Positions 1 to 12,320 of a stretch of 64,000 nt of DNA are shown here, one piece after another. Under the pieces are notes generated by a model. The model was not told the origin of the DNA. It saw nothing but the letters and a program-made list of their open reading frames with translations, and searched no databases. Each line of letters opens with the position of its first letter. Position 1 is the first letter of the stretch. Source of the DNA: Tubulanus polymorphus (taxonomy: Eukaryota; Nemertea; Palaeonemertea; Tubulaniformes; Tubulanidae). Where the stretch lies: contig NC_134027.1 in the NCBI RefSeq assembly GCF_964204645.1, forward strand, positions 24,044,485-24,108,484, read 5' to 3'. The position numbers were made by a program, and so were the translations under genes.

Positions 1-539
1 AACAAAATGAAAAATTCGTCTGATTCAAGAATCTTTTATCGCATTCGAATTAGTGTGGGTTAACACTAAATGACTTATCAGAGGCCATGTACTGAATTAT
101 CCGGGTCCAACTGCAGTCCAGGTCACCTTTTCACGGTGTAGTGTGCGGCTAGCATTTAGGCCTGATTACTAATTAGAGGTTAGGCCTACATAACCACTAG
201 GGAGACCTATACATTTACTGACTAAAAAACTGCAGTCCTTGTGTCTAAAACTCCATTCCCTTTCCAATTAAATGCCTATGATAAACGGTAGTGCAGTGAT
301 TGACCAAGCAGTCCGGTTAATATTATAGGCCTAAACACAATCCGGTTACTGACAAACTACTATCACTGGCAAACAAACTGCATTCTGTTTCTGGTTACTT
401 GAATGAACTGCTGTCCGTTATTGACAATGCAAGGGTTGCAATTGGCTTACTGTCTAAACCACAGGTTATAATCAGACCTTGATACCGGTACCTTAGTGAG
501 CTTAGGCCTAATTGAATGTCATATATACAATCATTTCAG
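1..539. other. Non-coding start of window, probably a BOP1 intron
   Basis: No coding exon is recognised. The stretch ends in a splice acceptor (tcatttcag) just before the first visible BOP1 exon, so it is most simply intron. The exon carrying the BOP1 start codon was not found here. Confidence 0.5.
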
Positions 540-3500
540 GGTGACTTGTTTTTGAATGCTGCTAATGATGATGAAGACGATGAAGATTACGACGCTTCAG
601 ATGACGAATCAGATAATGATACGACCGATTCGGAGGATAGCGTTTATTCCGATTTGGAGGAAGAAGAAGATGACAGCGATGATGAACAATCCGTTGACTC
701 TTTTGACGTATGTTGTCGATTTTTTTTTCGTGGTTTCCCAAATTAATGGGCTAAAATGGCCACTTCGCCTTGCTAAACATCAGGGGCCAGTTGCTCAAAA
801 GTTGGTTAAAGATAACCGGCCGTTGAATACCATAGTAATTTTAATTGTCACCATTTCAACTATCCACTGGTTAACTGTAACCAACTTTTGAGCAACCTGC
901 CCCTGATGGTTAATTCTATTTTAGTAATAGATTGCATTCAAATTCCCATTCATCAGGCTTACTGTCTGCTACTGGAATGCCTCAATTTCTCTTCCAGACA
1001 TTTAATGTTTAAAATGCTAATGGTATAAAAATTTTGCTAAATTCAGGGGTTTTGTTTTTAGCGTATTTGCTGCTGACTCGTTGATTCTTTGAAAACTCAT
1101 CAAAATTTTGAAAAGTGATATTCAACGTCTTTGAAATTAAGAAACTAAGTGGGCCGAATGTCTTGGACTTAGGGAAAGCCATGAATGAAACAAGTTGTCA
1201 ATGTATTTCGGTAAATGACGATATTAAATGATTTTTCCTGGCCCACAGGAAAACTCGGGGAATTTCACAAATTTTACCAAAAACTCGAAAAAGTCAGGGA
1301 ATTCCGATAATGCTATTGACCACGTGTTTCTTTATCAGTACGTACCCGGGGGCTTACTCAATTAATTTCCAGTCAAGTTAACCCCCGGGTTAAAGATAAT
1401 ACCAGTCTATAAAACCGGGCCCGGGGGATTAGCAAATGGGCGGAAAATGACCGCCCTGTTTTTCTGGGACCGAATGTCATAATCGTCGTTTTAGGAGGTG
1501 AACGACAGCGACGTCGAAGATTTCGATATGAAGAAGTTGACGATCACGTCGACACCGGCCGCAGCCGGTCGTCGAAATAAAAACGACGTAAAGCCATCGA
1601 AAACAGTAGCGGATAATGACGCTAGCGCGACGAATGGTAAAAAGGGCAAAGGCAAAGGAAAACGGTCGACAACAGAGAAGGATAAGGCAGCAACCGGCGA
1701 GGTGAAGTTGGATAATCAACCGCCGAAGAAGATGGATAATGATGTTAACGATGATAACGATGATTTGAATAAGAATCCTGTCGTCGACGAGTATGAATTC
1801 GACACGTCAGATGAAGAGGTAAGAGTTGTTTAAACTGCGTATCTGTTGCGATTTGTTGCGCCGTCCAAGACAACTTTTCCCGTGTTACGGGCAAATTGAT
1901 TTATTGCGAGGCGTTGCTGTGGTCAGCACTGAAAAACTGACGAAAATTTTAATCAACCATAGCAGATTTTAACTTGAGCTAGAAACTGTTTTACGTAGTT
2001 GAGCCTTTTTTGGTTTTTCAAAAAAATGAATATTACCGGTAAAATGAAATTCGATTCATGGTAAATGATGTCTAAATTGGATTATCGGATTATTGGAATG
2101 GGCGTGAAGTTCGGAATTTTACCTTTCATTTTCTTGGTGCGTCCAGAAAAGTTGCTAAATCTGATTTGTTTATAGTCGGATTTTCTCTGAGTCGGACATA
2201 TTTTGCTAGTCCCGAGTTATCCAACATAACGACGTTAGTATTACTGTTACGTAAATAATAAGCCGTGATGAGGCGCTGAAAACTTGTTTCAAATTCAGAT
2301 GGTGTTATTTTGTTAATTTCTTTTAAGGATATACGGAACACTGTTGGTAACATACCGATGGAATGGTATCGCGACTACGCACACATCGGATACGACGTCG
2401 AAGGCCGCAAAATCATCAAACCGAAACAAGGCGATGAACTGGACGAATTTCTCGAGAAAATGGACAACCCTAATTACTGGTATGTATCTCAATTTAATGA
2501 CATTACATTTAATATTAGTATACTGGTACGCGACATTGTGAAATAGGGCTTTATGAACCTGATGGTGCCATTAGTCTTGAAGCTGCAATCCTCCCTCACA
2601 CAGATTTAAACCTGGATTTAAAGGTTTCTGTTGTTTCTTGATTCCATTTTCCCATGGTTTCAATTAATTGCCATTCATGACTCACTTTTCAAAAAAAATT
2701 CTGCCCAGCCTGGTGCTGCCATGGTTGTTTTGAATGAAGACCCTCGCAACATCTAATGGATATCAGGCAAAAGAAACAACAGTGAGGTCGTACAATTACT
2801 CTAAAAAAAGAAACGCCCAAAACCTTTAAAAGGTTGACCTGATGGTATGAGGAGACTTGGCCACGTTCCTCCTACACAAGGATTTAAACCTGATGACATT
2901 TCGAGACTCTTCCTCTGACCGGACATGGGTTTGAATCTGGCATCGTGAGACTCGGGAGACATTGGGGATCATTCATTTATTTCGTACGCATAAGATTTGA
3001 AATGTTCAACCCCCCCTCCCCCTCTGTATGTACGCAAAATCAGCCATTTTTTCGTATACATTAAGCATTACAGTACGCAATTCAATGACCCCTCCCCCTC
3101 CCCTAATGCGTACGTTATAAATGAATGAACCCTTGCTCAAAATTGATTACAAAAACCATGCCTCGATAAGCCGTATGTTCTCATTTCGGATTTTAGGAGA
3201 ACGGTGAAAGATAAAATGACCGGTCAGAACGTCGTGTTGACCGACCAAGATATCGATACAATCGAACGCGTGAAACGTGGAAAATACCCGGATCCTACTT
3301 TTAATCCTTACGAGGTTTGTGAGATTCTTGCGAATTTTCGATTTCCTGATCTGTGTAAAAACCCCGGCTCGAAGAGGAAAAAAACCTATCGATCTCTTCA
3401 ACGATTTTCTGTTTTCGATTTCAGCCGTGGATCGACTTCTTCACGCATGAAACGATGATTCACCCCGTAACGAATCAAGCCGCGCACAAACGCAGTTTCA

Positions 3501-6500
3501 TCCCATCTCACTTGGAAAGATTACAGGTACGTAACATAGAATTTCGATTCGATGTCGGCTTGAAAAATTAGAAAATTGGGAAACCAGTGCCAATGTGTGA
3601 AAAATTTGAGGAAATTTCTAGATATTTTTTGAAAATAATGGATGTCTCAGGCAGGCTAAAAAGCCAATTCTTAGTATTTGAAAAACGTGAAAATTCCAGG
3701 GATCATCAATCGGACAGATGTAAATGATGTTCAATTGCATTTCTACGAATATCTAGGTCGGTAAATACGTGCACGCGATCAAAATGGGTTGGATGAAGCC
3801 GCGCCCGCCGCCGTCGAAATCAGATGAAAACGACGAGGAAAACAGGCAGTATTACATGTTATGGAGTAACGACGATCAGTCGGACGCTTCGAAGAGAATG
3901 ATGATGCACATACCGGCGCCGAAAATGAAATTGCCGGGCCACGCCGAGAGTTATAATCCTCCCCCGGAATATCTATTCACAGAAGAGGAGGTCAGTTTAT
4001 ATTACTACATGAATGAATGCCTTAAATCTGTTGAGTCATCTTTAGTGATGATTCGATGTGTTGCTGAAAATGAAATAACCGGTATCGGGAATTGTGATTT
4101 CACTATCGCTATTGTAAATGGTCGCACTTTGATCTGGAGCAAGGGTTTTTGTTTTTTCTGAGGCTCACAACGCCATCAGGGGTCAGTTGCACAGTTGTGA
4201 CTTAAGTCCAAATGTAGTCTTAAATCTTAAGACTGGTCTTATATTGTTAGATTGGCTATAGAACTAAGTTGGTCTTAGACTGGTCTTAAGTCTTAAGCCA
4301 TGACTATGCAACCGGCCCCAGGTTCAAATTCTTGCGAGGGATGAAAAGTGGCTGTCGCGGGTCATCGTGAAAGAGGAGTTTGGCTCATGATGCCATCAGG
4401 TTTAAATCCCTGCGAGGGAAGAATGTGGCAGTCTTATGATGCCATCCGGTTTAAATCCCAGTTAGGAATGCAGCAGAGTTTCGCAATGTAATCAGGTTAA
4501 AATCTCTGCGAGGAAGGAATGTGGCAGTCTGTCTTATGATGCCATCCGGTTTAAATCCTTGTGAGAAATGCGGCAGAGTTTCGCAATGTTATCAGGTTAA
4601 AATCTGCGAGAGAGGGATGAAGAAGTCAAATGATGCCATCCGGTTCAAATCCCTGTTAGGAATGCAGCAGAGTTTCGCAATGTAATCAGGTTAAAATCTC
4701 TGCGAGGGAGGAATGCGGTAGTCGAATGTTGCCATCGGGTTTAAATCCCGGTAAAATCGGAATTGGCTGACAGTCTTACGTCCTTGCACCAGGCGATGAA
4801 ATGTGTGTATGGCTTGACAATGTTTTACGTTTCGGCAGGAGTTGGCTTGGAAGAATCAAGAACCGGAAGATCGAAGAATGAATTTCATTCCGCGGAAGTA
4901 TTCGTCGTTACGTCTGGTACCGAGCTATAAACAATTCATCACTGAACGATTCGAACGATGTTTAGATCTGTATTTGTGTCCGAGACAGAGAAGAACCCGG
5001 GTAAGTCATCTCCAGGTTTAGTTTATTAGCGAAATGTAACAACTTGAGTATTATGGTACCTTGTTTCTGCTAATGGCCGGGTCATTTTGTAAACTGCAAT
5101 GAAATTTGCAACCAGTTCATTGCTATAACTGCTGAGTCTGTTATTATTAGCTTGACCATGATTTTGTACCTTGTTTAGCTAGTCCATGCTCATTTTGGTT
5201 CTATCGCCAATCTAACAACTTTAAAACCAAAGCTCATTTTCGTTCCTCGAGAGAGATTTGAGTGTCTGAAATGTTATTCTTTTAGATGCACGTGAATCCG
5301 GATGATTTGATTCCGAAACTTCCGAAGCCGAGAGACTTACAGCCGTTCCCTACAGCTCAGGCTCTGGTCTATCGCGGACACACCGGCCTCGTACGTAGCA
5401 TTTCGGTCGACCCAAGCGGACAGTGGTTAGCTTCAGGTAAGGAACAATCCCTACCACTCCTTGAATCTTTAAAAGCTCCTTCTAAACATGAAATACTTTT
5501 AAAGGTACTTGAAACTCCTTCGATTTGAGCAAAATGTCAGAAACACCTTCAATTTTGAGAAACAGGCAAACGATACTTATGAAGTTCTAGATTAGACTAC
5601 GTCTAAATCAGTACAATAGAACTAGAATTTATTTGTTACCCAATTCTATTAGGCAGTTACCAAATTAGCAGCCAAGTTTGGTTAGTGTCAAAACCACCAA
5701 ATTAACAGTTTACTGAGATACACTGTATTGATTTAGGAGGAGTCGAGTGTAATTGGGATATGGCGGTAAAAGTGATGCAGACGCTTCCTTGAAATATGAA
5801 ATTTTAAACTCCTTGAAAAAAACCCTTATATCCAAGAATGGCTGATCTGTATGGACCATTTTTATCGAATCAACAATATTTTGGACTGGACTTGAGCTCA
5901 TATGCCTTATTCAGTTCATATGAAATAAAAAGCTTGATCAATTCATTTGAGATAATTTTCATTTGACTTCTTTTCTAGGCTCAGATGATAAGACTGTGAA
6001 ATTCTGGGAGGTCGCCACCGGGCGTTGCATGCGAACGATAAAAACAGAAAATGTTGTTAAGAACATCGCGTGGAATCCAAACCCGTCTGTTTGTTTAGTT
6101 GCATTTGTCGTGTAAGTAATTCATCTGAGTACAGAGTTGAACGATTGCTTATGAAATTGTGTTGATATTATGCCTTATTTCTGGTATGTTCACATGTGGT
6201 TTATTCTCAATGAAAAGTATCTCATGTGATTAAGTTCTGAACACATGTGAAGTGTGAAAGTTCAAAAATTGGAAAGAACACAATAAAGGATATCACATAT
6301 CTGAGTGGGTGCAGATTGACAAATCAAGTTCGAATTCGATATTTTTTCTAGGGATGATAATGTAGTTATCGCGAATCCTCGTTTGGCCGATAAATTGGTC
6401 GTATCTTCGACAGATAATATGATTAACAGTTTTAATCGCGATGAAGATGGCGAATCAAGTAAGTTCGGGTTGAACCTAATAGCATCACAAGAGTACATTG

Positions 6501-9500
6501 TTGCCTGGCAGGGATTTGAACCTTCCATGAGACTGCCACATTCCTCCTATGTAAGGATTTTAATGTGGTGGTATTGCTAGACTCTGCCGCGGTCCGTCCT
6601 GGCATGGATTTGAGCCTGATGGCATCATGAGACTCTGCTTGCTACATTCCTCCATTGTTGGGATTTGTACCCGATTGCATCATGAGACTGCCACATTCCT
6701 CCTTCACAGGGATTTGAATGTGATGGTATTGCGAGACTCTGCCACGGTCCTACCTGGCAGGGATTTGAATTTGATGGCACCGTGAGACCACTACATTCCT
6801 ACCTCCGGAATTTGGACCTTGAAAGCAGTTTCACCCTATTGCTAAAACAAATATCCGCTACAAAACATTTTATTTTCTCCAAATTAACGTTGATGCAAAT
6901 GCGAATATATATTTCTTAATAGGTTTAAAAGTACCAGTTGAATGGAATATGTGTTCGCAAACAGAGCGAGACGACGGCATGTACCTTCGTATTAAACATC
7001 CAAAGGTTTGTTCGATTTGAAAAATGCTCCTCTGCCAGAAATTTTGGCCAAGTTATTGATAGAAATTAAAGATCCGATTAATGATGATGTGATTGGCAAT
7101 TATTGATAAGTTGGTATTTTGCTTTAGTTCTTTCATGAATAAAGCTGTCCTTAGGCAATAAAGAGGGAAAATACCAATAAGTACTGGTCATATGCGGATC
7201 CAGCTTACTGCCATTACCACTTTTTTCAAGACACCAAACGCCTGAGCAAATTTATTTTCGCAGTGTTTTGGATTGACGTGCGAAAAATGTACTGTTACGT
7301 CCTCGCAAACGCTCATAATCCATCTGGAGGTGATAGAAATCGGAAATCATCTTGCGGATAACTCCCACACCCCCTCATGGTCCATTGAAAATGTCTTGAA
7401 ACAGTATTCAGGATCCGCCCCTGCTGGTATAACTATTTCAGATTTTGCCTAAATGATTCTCACTGTGTATTTTGAATTTGTCGATATGTATTTTGTAGGC
7501 TTTGAGTCAGGTGACGTGGCACGCGAAGGGCGACTATTTCTCGGTCGTGATGCCGCAGGGTGAGAAAATGTCGGTGATAATTCATCAGCTGTCGAAACGA
7601 CGCTCGCAAAACCCGTTCAAGAAACTGAAGGGTCTCGTACAGAAAGTGCTGTTCCATCCGACGAAACCGTTCTTCTTCGTGGCGGTAAGTTTTATTTTCA
7701 GTTTCTACAGCTCCAGCGCCGACATTTGATTAAATGATTTCTACCAAAATTGTTCGAAAAAACACATAAATCGATTGATTAATACTTGACCTAGAAATTA
7801 TGGGTTTGAATTCTGGTGTCAGCGGTTAGTTGGTCTTTCGCGTACGGGTCTTATCAAATCATGGGTTCTAATCCTTTCTTGGTCAAAGTTTCTCTGGCCT
7901 GACTCCTATATGAGGGTGAAAATAAACTCATACCTCCTAATAATGAGTTGTACTCAGTGGGTTGAGGAGGAAAGAAACCTCAAACCTCTTGAGTGGCGCT
8001 CAGTGGCTCGATGGGATAGAGAACCCACTAATGAATAAAGTAAATAGATTAAGACTCTTTATACAATGGTGGTTATCCATTGGTCTCTCATCCTTGGGTT
8101 TGCGTCCAGCAAGGGATAACAATTTCTTGAATCTACTGATAAAAGAACAGGTTGATGAAGTGAAGTAATTCATGAAATTAAAACCCCTTGAATATCGAAA
8201 TCGTTTTATCTCCTTTCAGACGCAGCGTTTCGTGCGCGTGTACAATTTAGTCAAACAAGAACTGATGAAGAAACTGTTGACGAACTGTAAATGGGTGTCG
8301 AGTCTAGCCGTACACCCCGGCGGCGACAACGTCATCATCGGCAGCTACGACTGCCGATTGAGCTGGTTCGATTTGGATCTGTCGACGAAACCGTATCAGA
8401 CGCTGCGACATCACAAGAAAGCTATTCGCCAGGTCACGTACCACAGTAGATACCCGTTGTTCGCGTCGGCGTCCGACGATGGCACGGTCATCGTCTGCCA
8501 TGGCATGGTTTACAAGTAAGTTGTCCTTTTACGCCTATTTAACTGTCTGGCTTGAATCCGTTGTTCAATGATTGTTTTACATATGCTACAAGCCTGTATA
8601 TGTTTTGGCTGCAGAAATGCTTATTTGATTTGTCTAGTTTGTACAGAAATATGAAAGTACTTACTCTGAGGGTCTTACCCTCCTCGTACTGAATACAGTC
8701 AACCCCCGATAACCCGCCCACATTGGTGCAGAACAATTTTGGCGGTGTAGAGAGTATGGCGGTATATCGGGAGTGTTATACTGCGTATTTGTATATAGAT
8801 GTACATTGAGAAAACCTGGCGGTAGGCAGGGGGACGGTAAATCGGGTTGACATTGTAGTTTAAACAGAAGCATGGAAGGTGTCACTATAGCCGCGATCAC
8901 ACGGAGAAGATTTGGTCGGGGCCAAATTGAGCTGCAAATTTGGCCCTTGCCTAATTAGAGAATGCGTTCACACGCAAACCATTCACTTGATACTCAACAA
9001 TGCTCAAACAAAGCGAAGTGGATCATTTCCGGTGCCAGTTGCAATTCAAACGCAGTCATTTGTCTCGTGCTAAAATTAGGCTCGGGCCTGGTCCGATGTT
9101 TTTGGTCGGGCCAAATTTGGCCAAACAGGCTCGGGCCCATTTGGCATCCGTGTGAACAAGTGTTCCGGGCCAAAAATGCTCGTGTGATCGCGGCTTATGA
9201 GAGTTGTTACTGAGGGCCTTGATAACTCATCAATTTATACAGACATATGAAAGGTGTTACTGGAGGGTCAAACTTCCATCGTTTACTGATTTATTTGAAC
9301 AGAAATGTGAAATGTGTTACTGAGGGTCTGACCCACATTAATTCAAACTGATTAACTGTATTCTAATTCATTTGAAATGATTACTGATCAGAGTTCGTAG
9401 TAAAGATCGGTCTTTGTTAGTTTTGCTTGAGGTTATGGTCATATCAAGGCTTGATTTAGTACTGTACAGGCTAGAAAAGGGGTTCATTACTTTGGCTACC

Positions 9501-9690
9501 GGAGTCTCATTTTACTTTCTCGATTAATTTTTCCAGTGATTTACTGCAGAACCCGTTGATCGTACCGGTGAAAATACTGCGCGGCCACGAACCGACGAAA
9601 GATTTAGGAGTTTTAGATTGTCAGTTTCACCCGACTCAACCGTGGCTGTTCTCGAGCGGATCCGATTCTACTATCAGGCTATTCACGTAG
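540..9690 (+). CDS. BOP1: Ribosome biogenesis protein BOP1 (5' end missing)
   Basis: BOP1 is the scaffold of the PeBoW complex (PES1-BOP1-WDR12), which acts in the nucleolus in 27S/32S pre-rRNA processing and 60S subunit maturation. Exons: 540-707, 1495-1818, 2328-2479, 3197-3314, 3425-3526, 3757-3990, 4839-5000, 5286-5436, 5979-6111, 6352-6458, 6923-7005, 7499-7684, 8220-8515, 9537-9690. All junctions are GT-AG and phases agree, giving 789 codons plus TAG. An acidic D/E/S-rich N-terminus (about residues 1-165) is followed by the BOP1NT domain (about 165-420; blocks such as [26 protein letters not shown] and [15 protein letters not shown]) and then a C-terminal WD40 propeller ([51 protein letters not shown]). 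Similarity to animal BOP1 is continuous over the whole length. The first exon was not found; an ATG at 516 would read through the acceptor and is not a credible start. Confidence 0.95.
778..908. mobile_element. MITE, CAGGGGCCAGTTGC family
   Basis: Inverted termini of about 35 bp begin CATCAGGGGCCAGTTGCTC and end with the complement GAGCAACCTGCCCCTGATG, flanking a short AT-rich centre inside BOP1 intron 1. Related termini occur at 4177-4322, 20169-20298, about 21233-21607 and about 22505-22621. Confidence 0.7.
1350..1425. mobile_element. Partial MITE, CCCGGGTTAAAGATAATACC family
   Basis: The segment around 1380-1425 matches the right end of the element at 55342-55460 (GGGTTAAAGATAATACCAGT, then AAAACCGGGCCC). 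It sits in a BOP1 intron. Confidence 0.5.
4177..4322. mobile_element. MITE, CAGGGGYCAGTTGCAC family
   Basis: The left end CAGGGGTCAGTTGCACAGT is mirrored by a right end reading ATGCAACCGGCCCCAGG. The interior holds the GGTCTTAAG / TTAGATTGGCTATAGAAC unit that is tandemly expanded elsewhere in the window. Confidence 0.65.
4320..4770 (+). repeat. Irregular tandem repeat with B-box-like motifs
   Basis: Nine successive copies of a motif close to GGTTTAAATCCCTGCGAGG recur every 45-70 bp, most followed by GAATG(T/C)GGCAG or GCAGAGTTTCGCAATG. Several copies (for example near 4641) match the RNA polymerase III B-box core GGTTCAAATCC. The same family appears in reverse orientation at 6490-6815, around 2840-2960 and at the window end (63940-64000). 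Confidence 0.7.
6490..6815 (-). repeat. Inverted copy of the B-box-like tandem repeat
   Basis: Repeated blocks of the type GGGATTTGAACCTGATGGCAT followed by GAGACTCTGCCAC, spaced about 55-65 bp, are the reverse complement of the array at 4320-4770. It lies in a BOP1 intron. Confidence 0.65.
8889..9195. mobile_element. MITE with 15 bp termini and TAT flanks
   Basis: Terminal inverted repeats AGCCGCGATCACACG and CGTGTGATCGCGGCT are exact, and both sides are flanked by TAT. The interior has repeated GGGCCAAATTTGG blocks. A right-end fragment occurs at about 25645-25705. It sits in the last BOP1 intron. Confidence 0.75.
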
Positions 9691-9737
9691 CATCGTTAAG
9701 GGCATGAAATGAATAAACTTGTATAGATTTACCGCGC

Positions 9738-9743
9738 AATAAA
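9738..9743 (+). other. BOP1 polyadenylation signal
   Basis: AATAAA lies 48 nt after the BOP1 stop codon; a second AATAAA lies at 9712-9717. Either would give a very short 3' UTR. Confidence 0.6.
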
Positions 9744-10711
9744 CCTGATGAAATGATTCAAACAAACTGGTTCTCGTTTCTGCTTTAACGTGTTTGGCCT
9801 TTATTTATTGATGAGCTGTAAGTTGATCCGACCGGCCGCCTATATCCACCCTCTATATTGCTTTTTAATGGAGATTTGGAGATCGGAATTGTATTTTCGA
9901 ATTGCAATCCACTTTTGGTGTTAACATATTACTGATGTACATATGGCGCTGTCCGTATGAGATGCCCGAACAAGGGGGAGGTCATAAATTCTGGATTTTG
10001 GTGGGCAAGAAGGATGAAATGGTGTGGACATTCTTAGAGACATGGGAAAGTGGTCCATAATTGGACATATTTTATGGATAAAAAGTTCAGCCTATTGGGC
10101 TAGAACATCTTCACCCGTCAAGGGATTCGAACCCACTACGCTAAAGCTGTTGCTCGTGGAAGCGAGTTCGGGAGTGATACTGGACCCCTGGCAAGCGAGG
10201 ATGGGCTAGAATGATCAAGTGCAGAGATACTTCTCAACTCTAGTATCATCTGCGCATGATAATTTCCATTGATTGTGTCTATAGGAACTTATTGGCTGTT
10301 TCAAATAATAATATTCTGTATACATGTAATAGAGTGTTCCAAAACATACGTTGTTTTAGTTGCTTAGGTTTTCCGATCGAAGTGGGGTTCGTGGTTTGTG
10401 GATTATGGGGGAGGGGGGTACAAAAGATGCCAAATTTCCGCGCACGTCTTAATCGACAGCCCATTCTCTATCGATCCTAATTCCTGCTGATTAACTTTTT
10501 TCAGGATTATGACTCGATATGCGTTCAATAAATCACAGATATCAAATTCGTAGATAATCAATTGCTTGTGAGTGCCTGAACGCCTGGACACGGTTCTTTC
10601 GTTCGGACCCGTGGTCGAAAATTGGTTTCGACCTGTAATAGATACGTTATCATAGTTCAATATTAGAATCACTAAGCGATTAAGTAATCGGTTGATGGAA
10701 TAAGTAGTATT
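9744..10711. other. Intergenic region BOP1 to methyltransferase
   Basis: No gene is seen. It contains a fragment near 9815-9850 resembling the interior of the Harbinger-like elements (GACCGGCCGCCTAT), the tRNA-like element at 10106-10202, and the promoter of the next gene at its right end. Confidence 0.5.
10106..10202 (-). mobile_element. Short tRNA-like non-autonomous element
   Basis: The 97 bp between CATCTTCACCC and GCGAGGATG are flanked by direct repeats GGGCTAGAA (10097-10105 and 10203-10211). On the minus strand it carries the B-box-like GGGTTCGAATCCC. It is an internally shortened version of the 326 bp element at 46555-46880, which shares both ends. Confidence 0.7.
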
Positions 10712-10719
10712 TATATATA
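10712..10719 (+). promoter_or_regulatory. TATA box of the methyltransferase gene
   Basis: TATATATA lies 56-63 bp upstream of the ATG at 10775. Transcription would be expected to start near 10742-10748, which excludes the in-frame ATG at 10730 from the mRNA and favours 10775 as start. Confidence 0.5.
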
Positions 10720-10774
10720 GTTCTTGTTAATGATCAAGTATTTACTCATCGCAGTACTGTCAAGATCGAGCATC

Positions 10775-11662
10775 ATGAATGACAAAATATACAGCAACGC
10801 TTTCGCTGGTTTCCAAAAAATTTGTAGTGATTTTGGAAATTCGGACTTGTCGATACCAATCATCTTAGCGAAAACGTTCCGTGCTTGTTATGCGGAATGT
10901 GCCGTTAAAGAAGAAAGAGGATTGAGAGTTTTGATAGTAGGCCCTGCTCACGGGTACACGCTAGAAAGCACGTTACATGCAATTGGAGGAGGTGTTTACA
11001 TTGATCGGATCGATTGCGTGGAACCCAATACTCAAATGGTGGTTGAGCTGAAGGAAAGGATGGGTTTACTGGCCAGTAAGTTCAACTTCGCTTACAATAT
11101 TCACAACCAATCATTTTCGAAAGACAGTGGATCATTTCTGCCGAACAATTTCTACGATCTATTGTTGTTTTCGCATGTTCTGTACTACTTCAACGACCCC
11201 GTCGTTATCCTGGAGCAATCGCTTTTTCAACTCGCTCACAAAAATGGTCGATCTTTCATTGCACTCGATACGGCCAAAGTTCATGTCACTATTCGCGATG
11301 AGATAGAAAGCGCTCTCAAGAACGCCGACAGCAAATCGCGTACCCGTAGCGTAAAATTCATCAACATTCACGACGTTCTAGCAAAAACTAAAACTCGGAC
11401 GCTTTCCCACACAGTCGGTCAAGTCGGAGCAGTAGCCAACATGATCCTGATGCCCAGTCGACCGTGTATCAGCGAAGGGGATAAACACGTGAGTAAATTG
11501 ATCGACGAGACGCTAACGTTCTTCGCGGAAACGGATGTCAGTAAACTAACGGACGACGAACGCTTGACGATACAGAATATCATTCGTAAGCATACTGTTG
11601 AAATATATGGGATTTCTATAATGCCATACTGTACTGAAACCTTCGTCATTGCTAGAAAGTAA
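10775..11662 (+). CDS. Histamine N-methyltransferase-like SAM methyltransferase, intronless
   Basis: A class I SAM-dependent methyltransferase of 295 residues, close to the 292 of human HNMT, which transfers a methyl group to histamine in the cytosol. Family landmarks appear in order: an N-terminal YSNAFAGFQK helix (compare YVESFRRF in HNMT), motif I VLIVGPAHG (52-60), acidic CVEPN at the end of strand 2 (81-85, E83), FYDLLLFSHVLYYF (126-139), an INIHDVL segment and a C-terminal LIDETLTFF...LTDDERLTIQ helix pair. The whole gene is one exon, with a TATA box upstream and AATAAA at 12315. The start at 10775 was preferred because of the TATA position; 10730 is in frame. Family assignment is strong, but the substrate is inferred: invertebrates carry many HNMT-like genes of unknown substrate. 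Confidence 0.8.
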   Translation: MNDKIYSNAFAGFQKICSDFGNSDLSIPIILAKTFRACYAECAVKEERGLRVLIVGPAHGYTLESTLHAIGGGVYIDRIDCVEPNTQMVVELKERMGLLASKFNFAYNIHNQSFSKDSGSFLPNNFYDLLLFSHVLYYFNDPVVILEQSLFQLAHKNGRSFIALDTAKVHVTIRDEIESALKNADSKSRTRSVKFINIHDVLAKTKTRTLSHTVGQVGAVANMILMPSRPCISEGDKHVSKLIDETLTFFAETDVSKLTDDERLTIQNIIRKHTVEIYGISIMPYCTETFVIARK

Positions 11663-12314
11663 TTGAGTAGTATTTGTATGATAATGTAGTAGATTAATAC
11701 TTAATCTTCATTTTGGGGTTTTCTCTAGTATTACTACTGCAACACGTGCTTTGAAGGCAGGGTTTGAAATGAATTTTGCCTGATTAATAATCGCAGCTAC
11801 GTATCGAGCGTATAGTTTGTGATGTGTGAAAAAGAAAAAGAGCGCATTTCGTAATATAAAGTCTGCTTGTGAAAAACCATATTATAGATATTATTGAAAT
11901 ATTACACGATTAATGATACTAATGATGAATAAGATATGTTTAGTTCTTGTGAAGATAACGTATAAGCGATATTAACCTAAATTTGAGAATTTGAATATCA
12001 TTTGTTCATGGAAAATGATTACGGTTTATGTGGTTTCCAGCCTTACCATTTTAGACCAGGTCTTATAACCACATTTTTCATTCAAGCTTTTGGTTAGCCA
12101 GACTTTGATTGTAGTACGAATGTTTTATTAGGTGCATTAGAGCATTATTTCATTGAATAAGGCTCCAAATATGGTAAATACCTAACAATAATGATATCGA
12201 ATTACAAGGACAGGGAATTAATGAGTTGTAATGATATTATATATTAATATTACTTATGTTATCGTAACGTTCAAACATAAATTATCGATGAAATGTGCAT
12301 GATTTTTACCCAGA

Positions 12315-12320
12315 AATAAA
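12315..12320 (+). other. Possible polyadenylation signal of the HNMT-like gene
   Basis: AATAAA lies 653 nt after the stop codon and is the first canonical signal seen, implying a long AT-rich 3' UTR. The stretch 11663-12314 holds nothing else recognisable. Confidence 0.4.

Noticed and set aside
10730-10732. Upstream in-frame ATG for the HNMT-like gene
   Set aside because: Lies too close to the TATA box to be in the mRNA, and the added residues do not resemble the family start.
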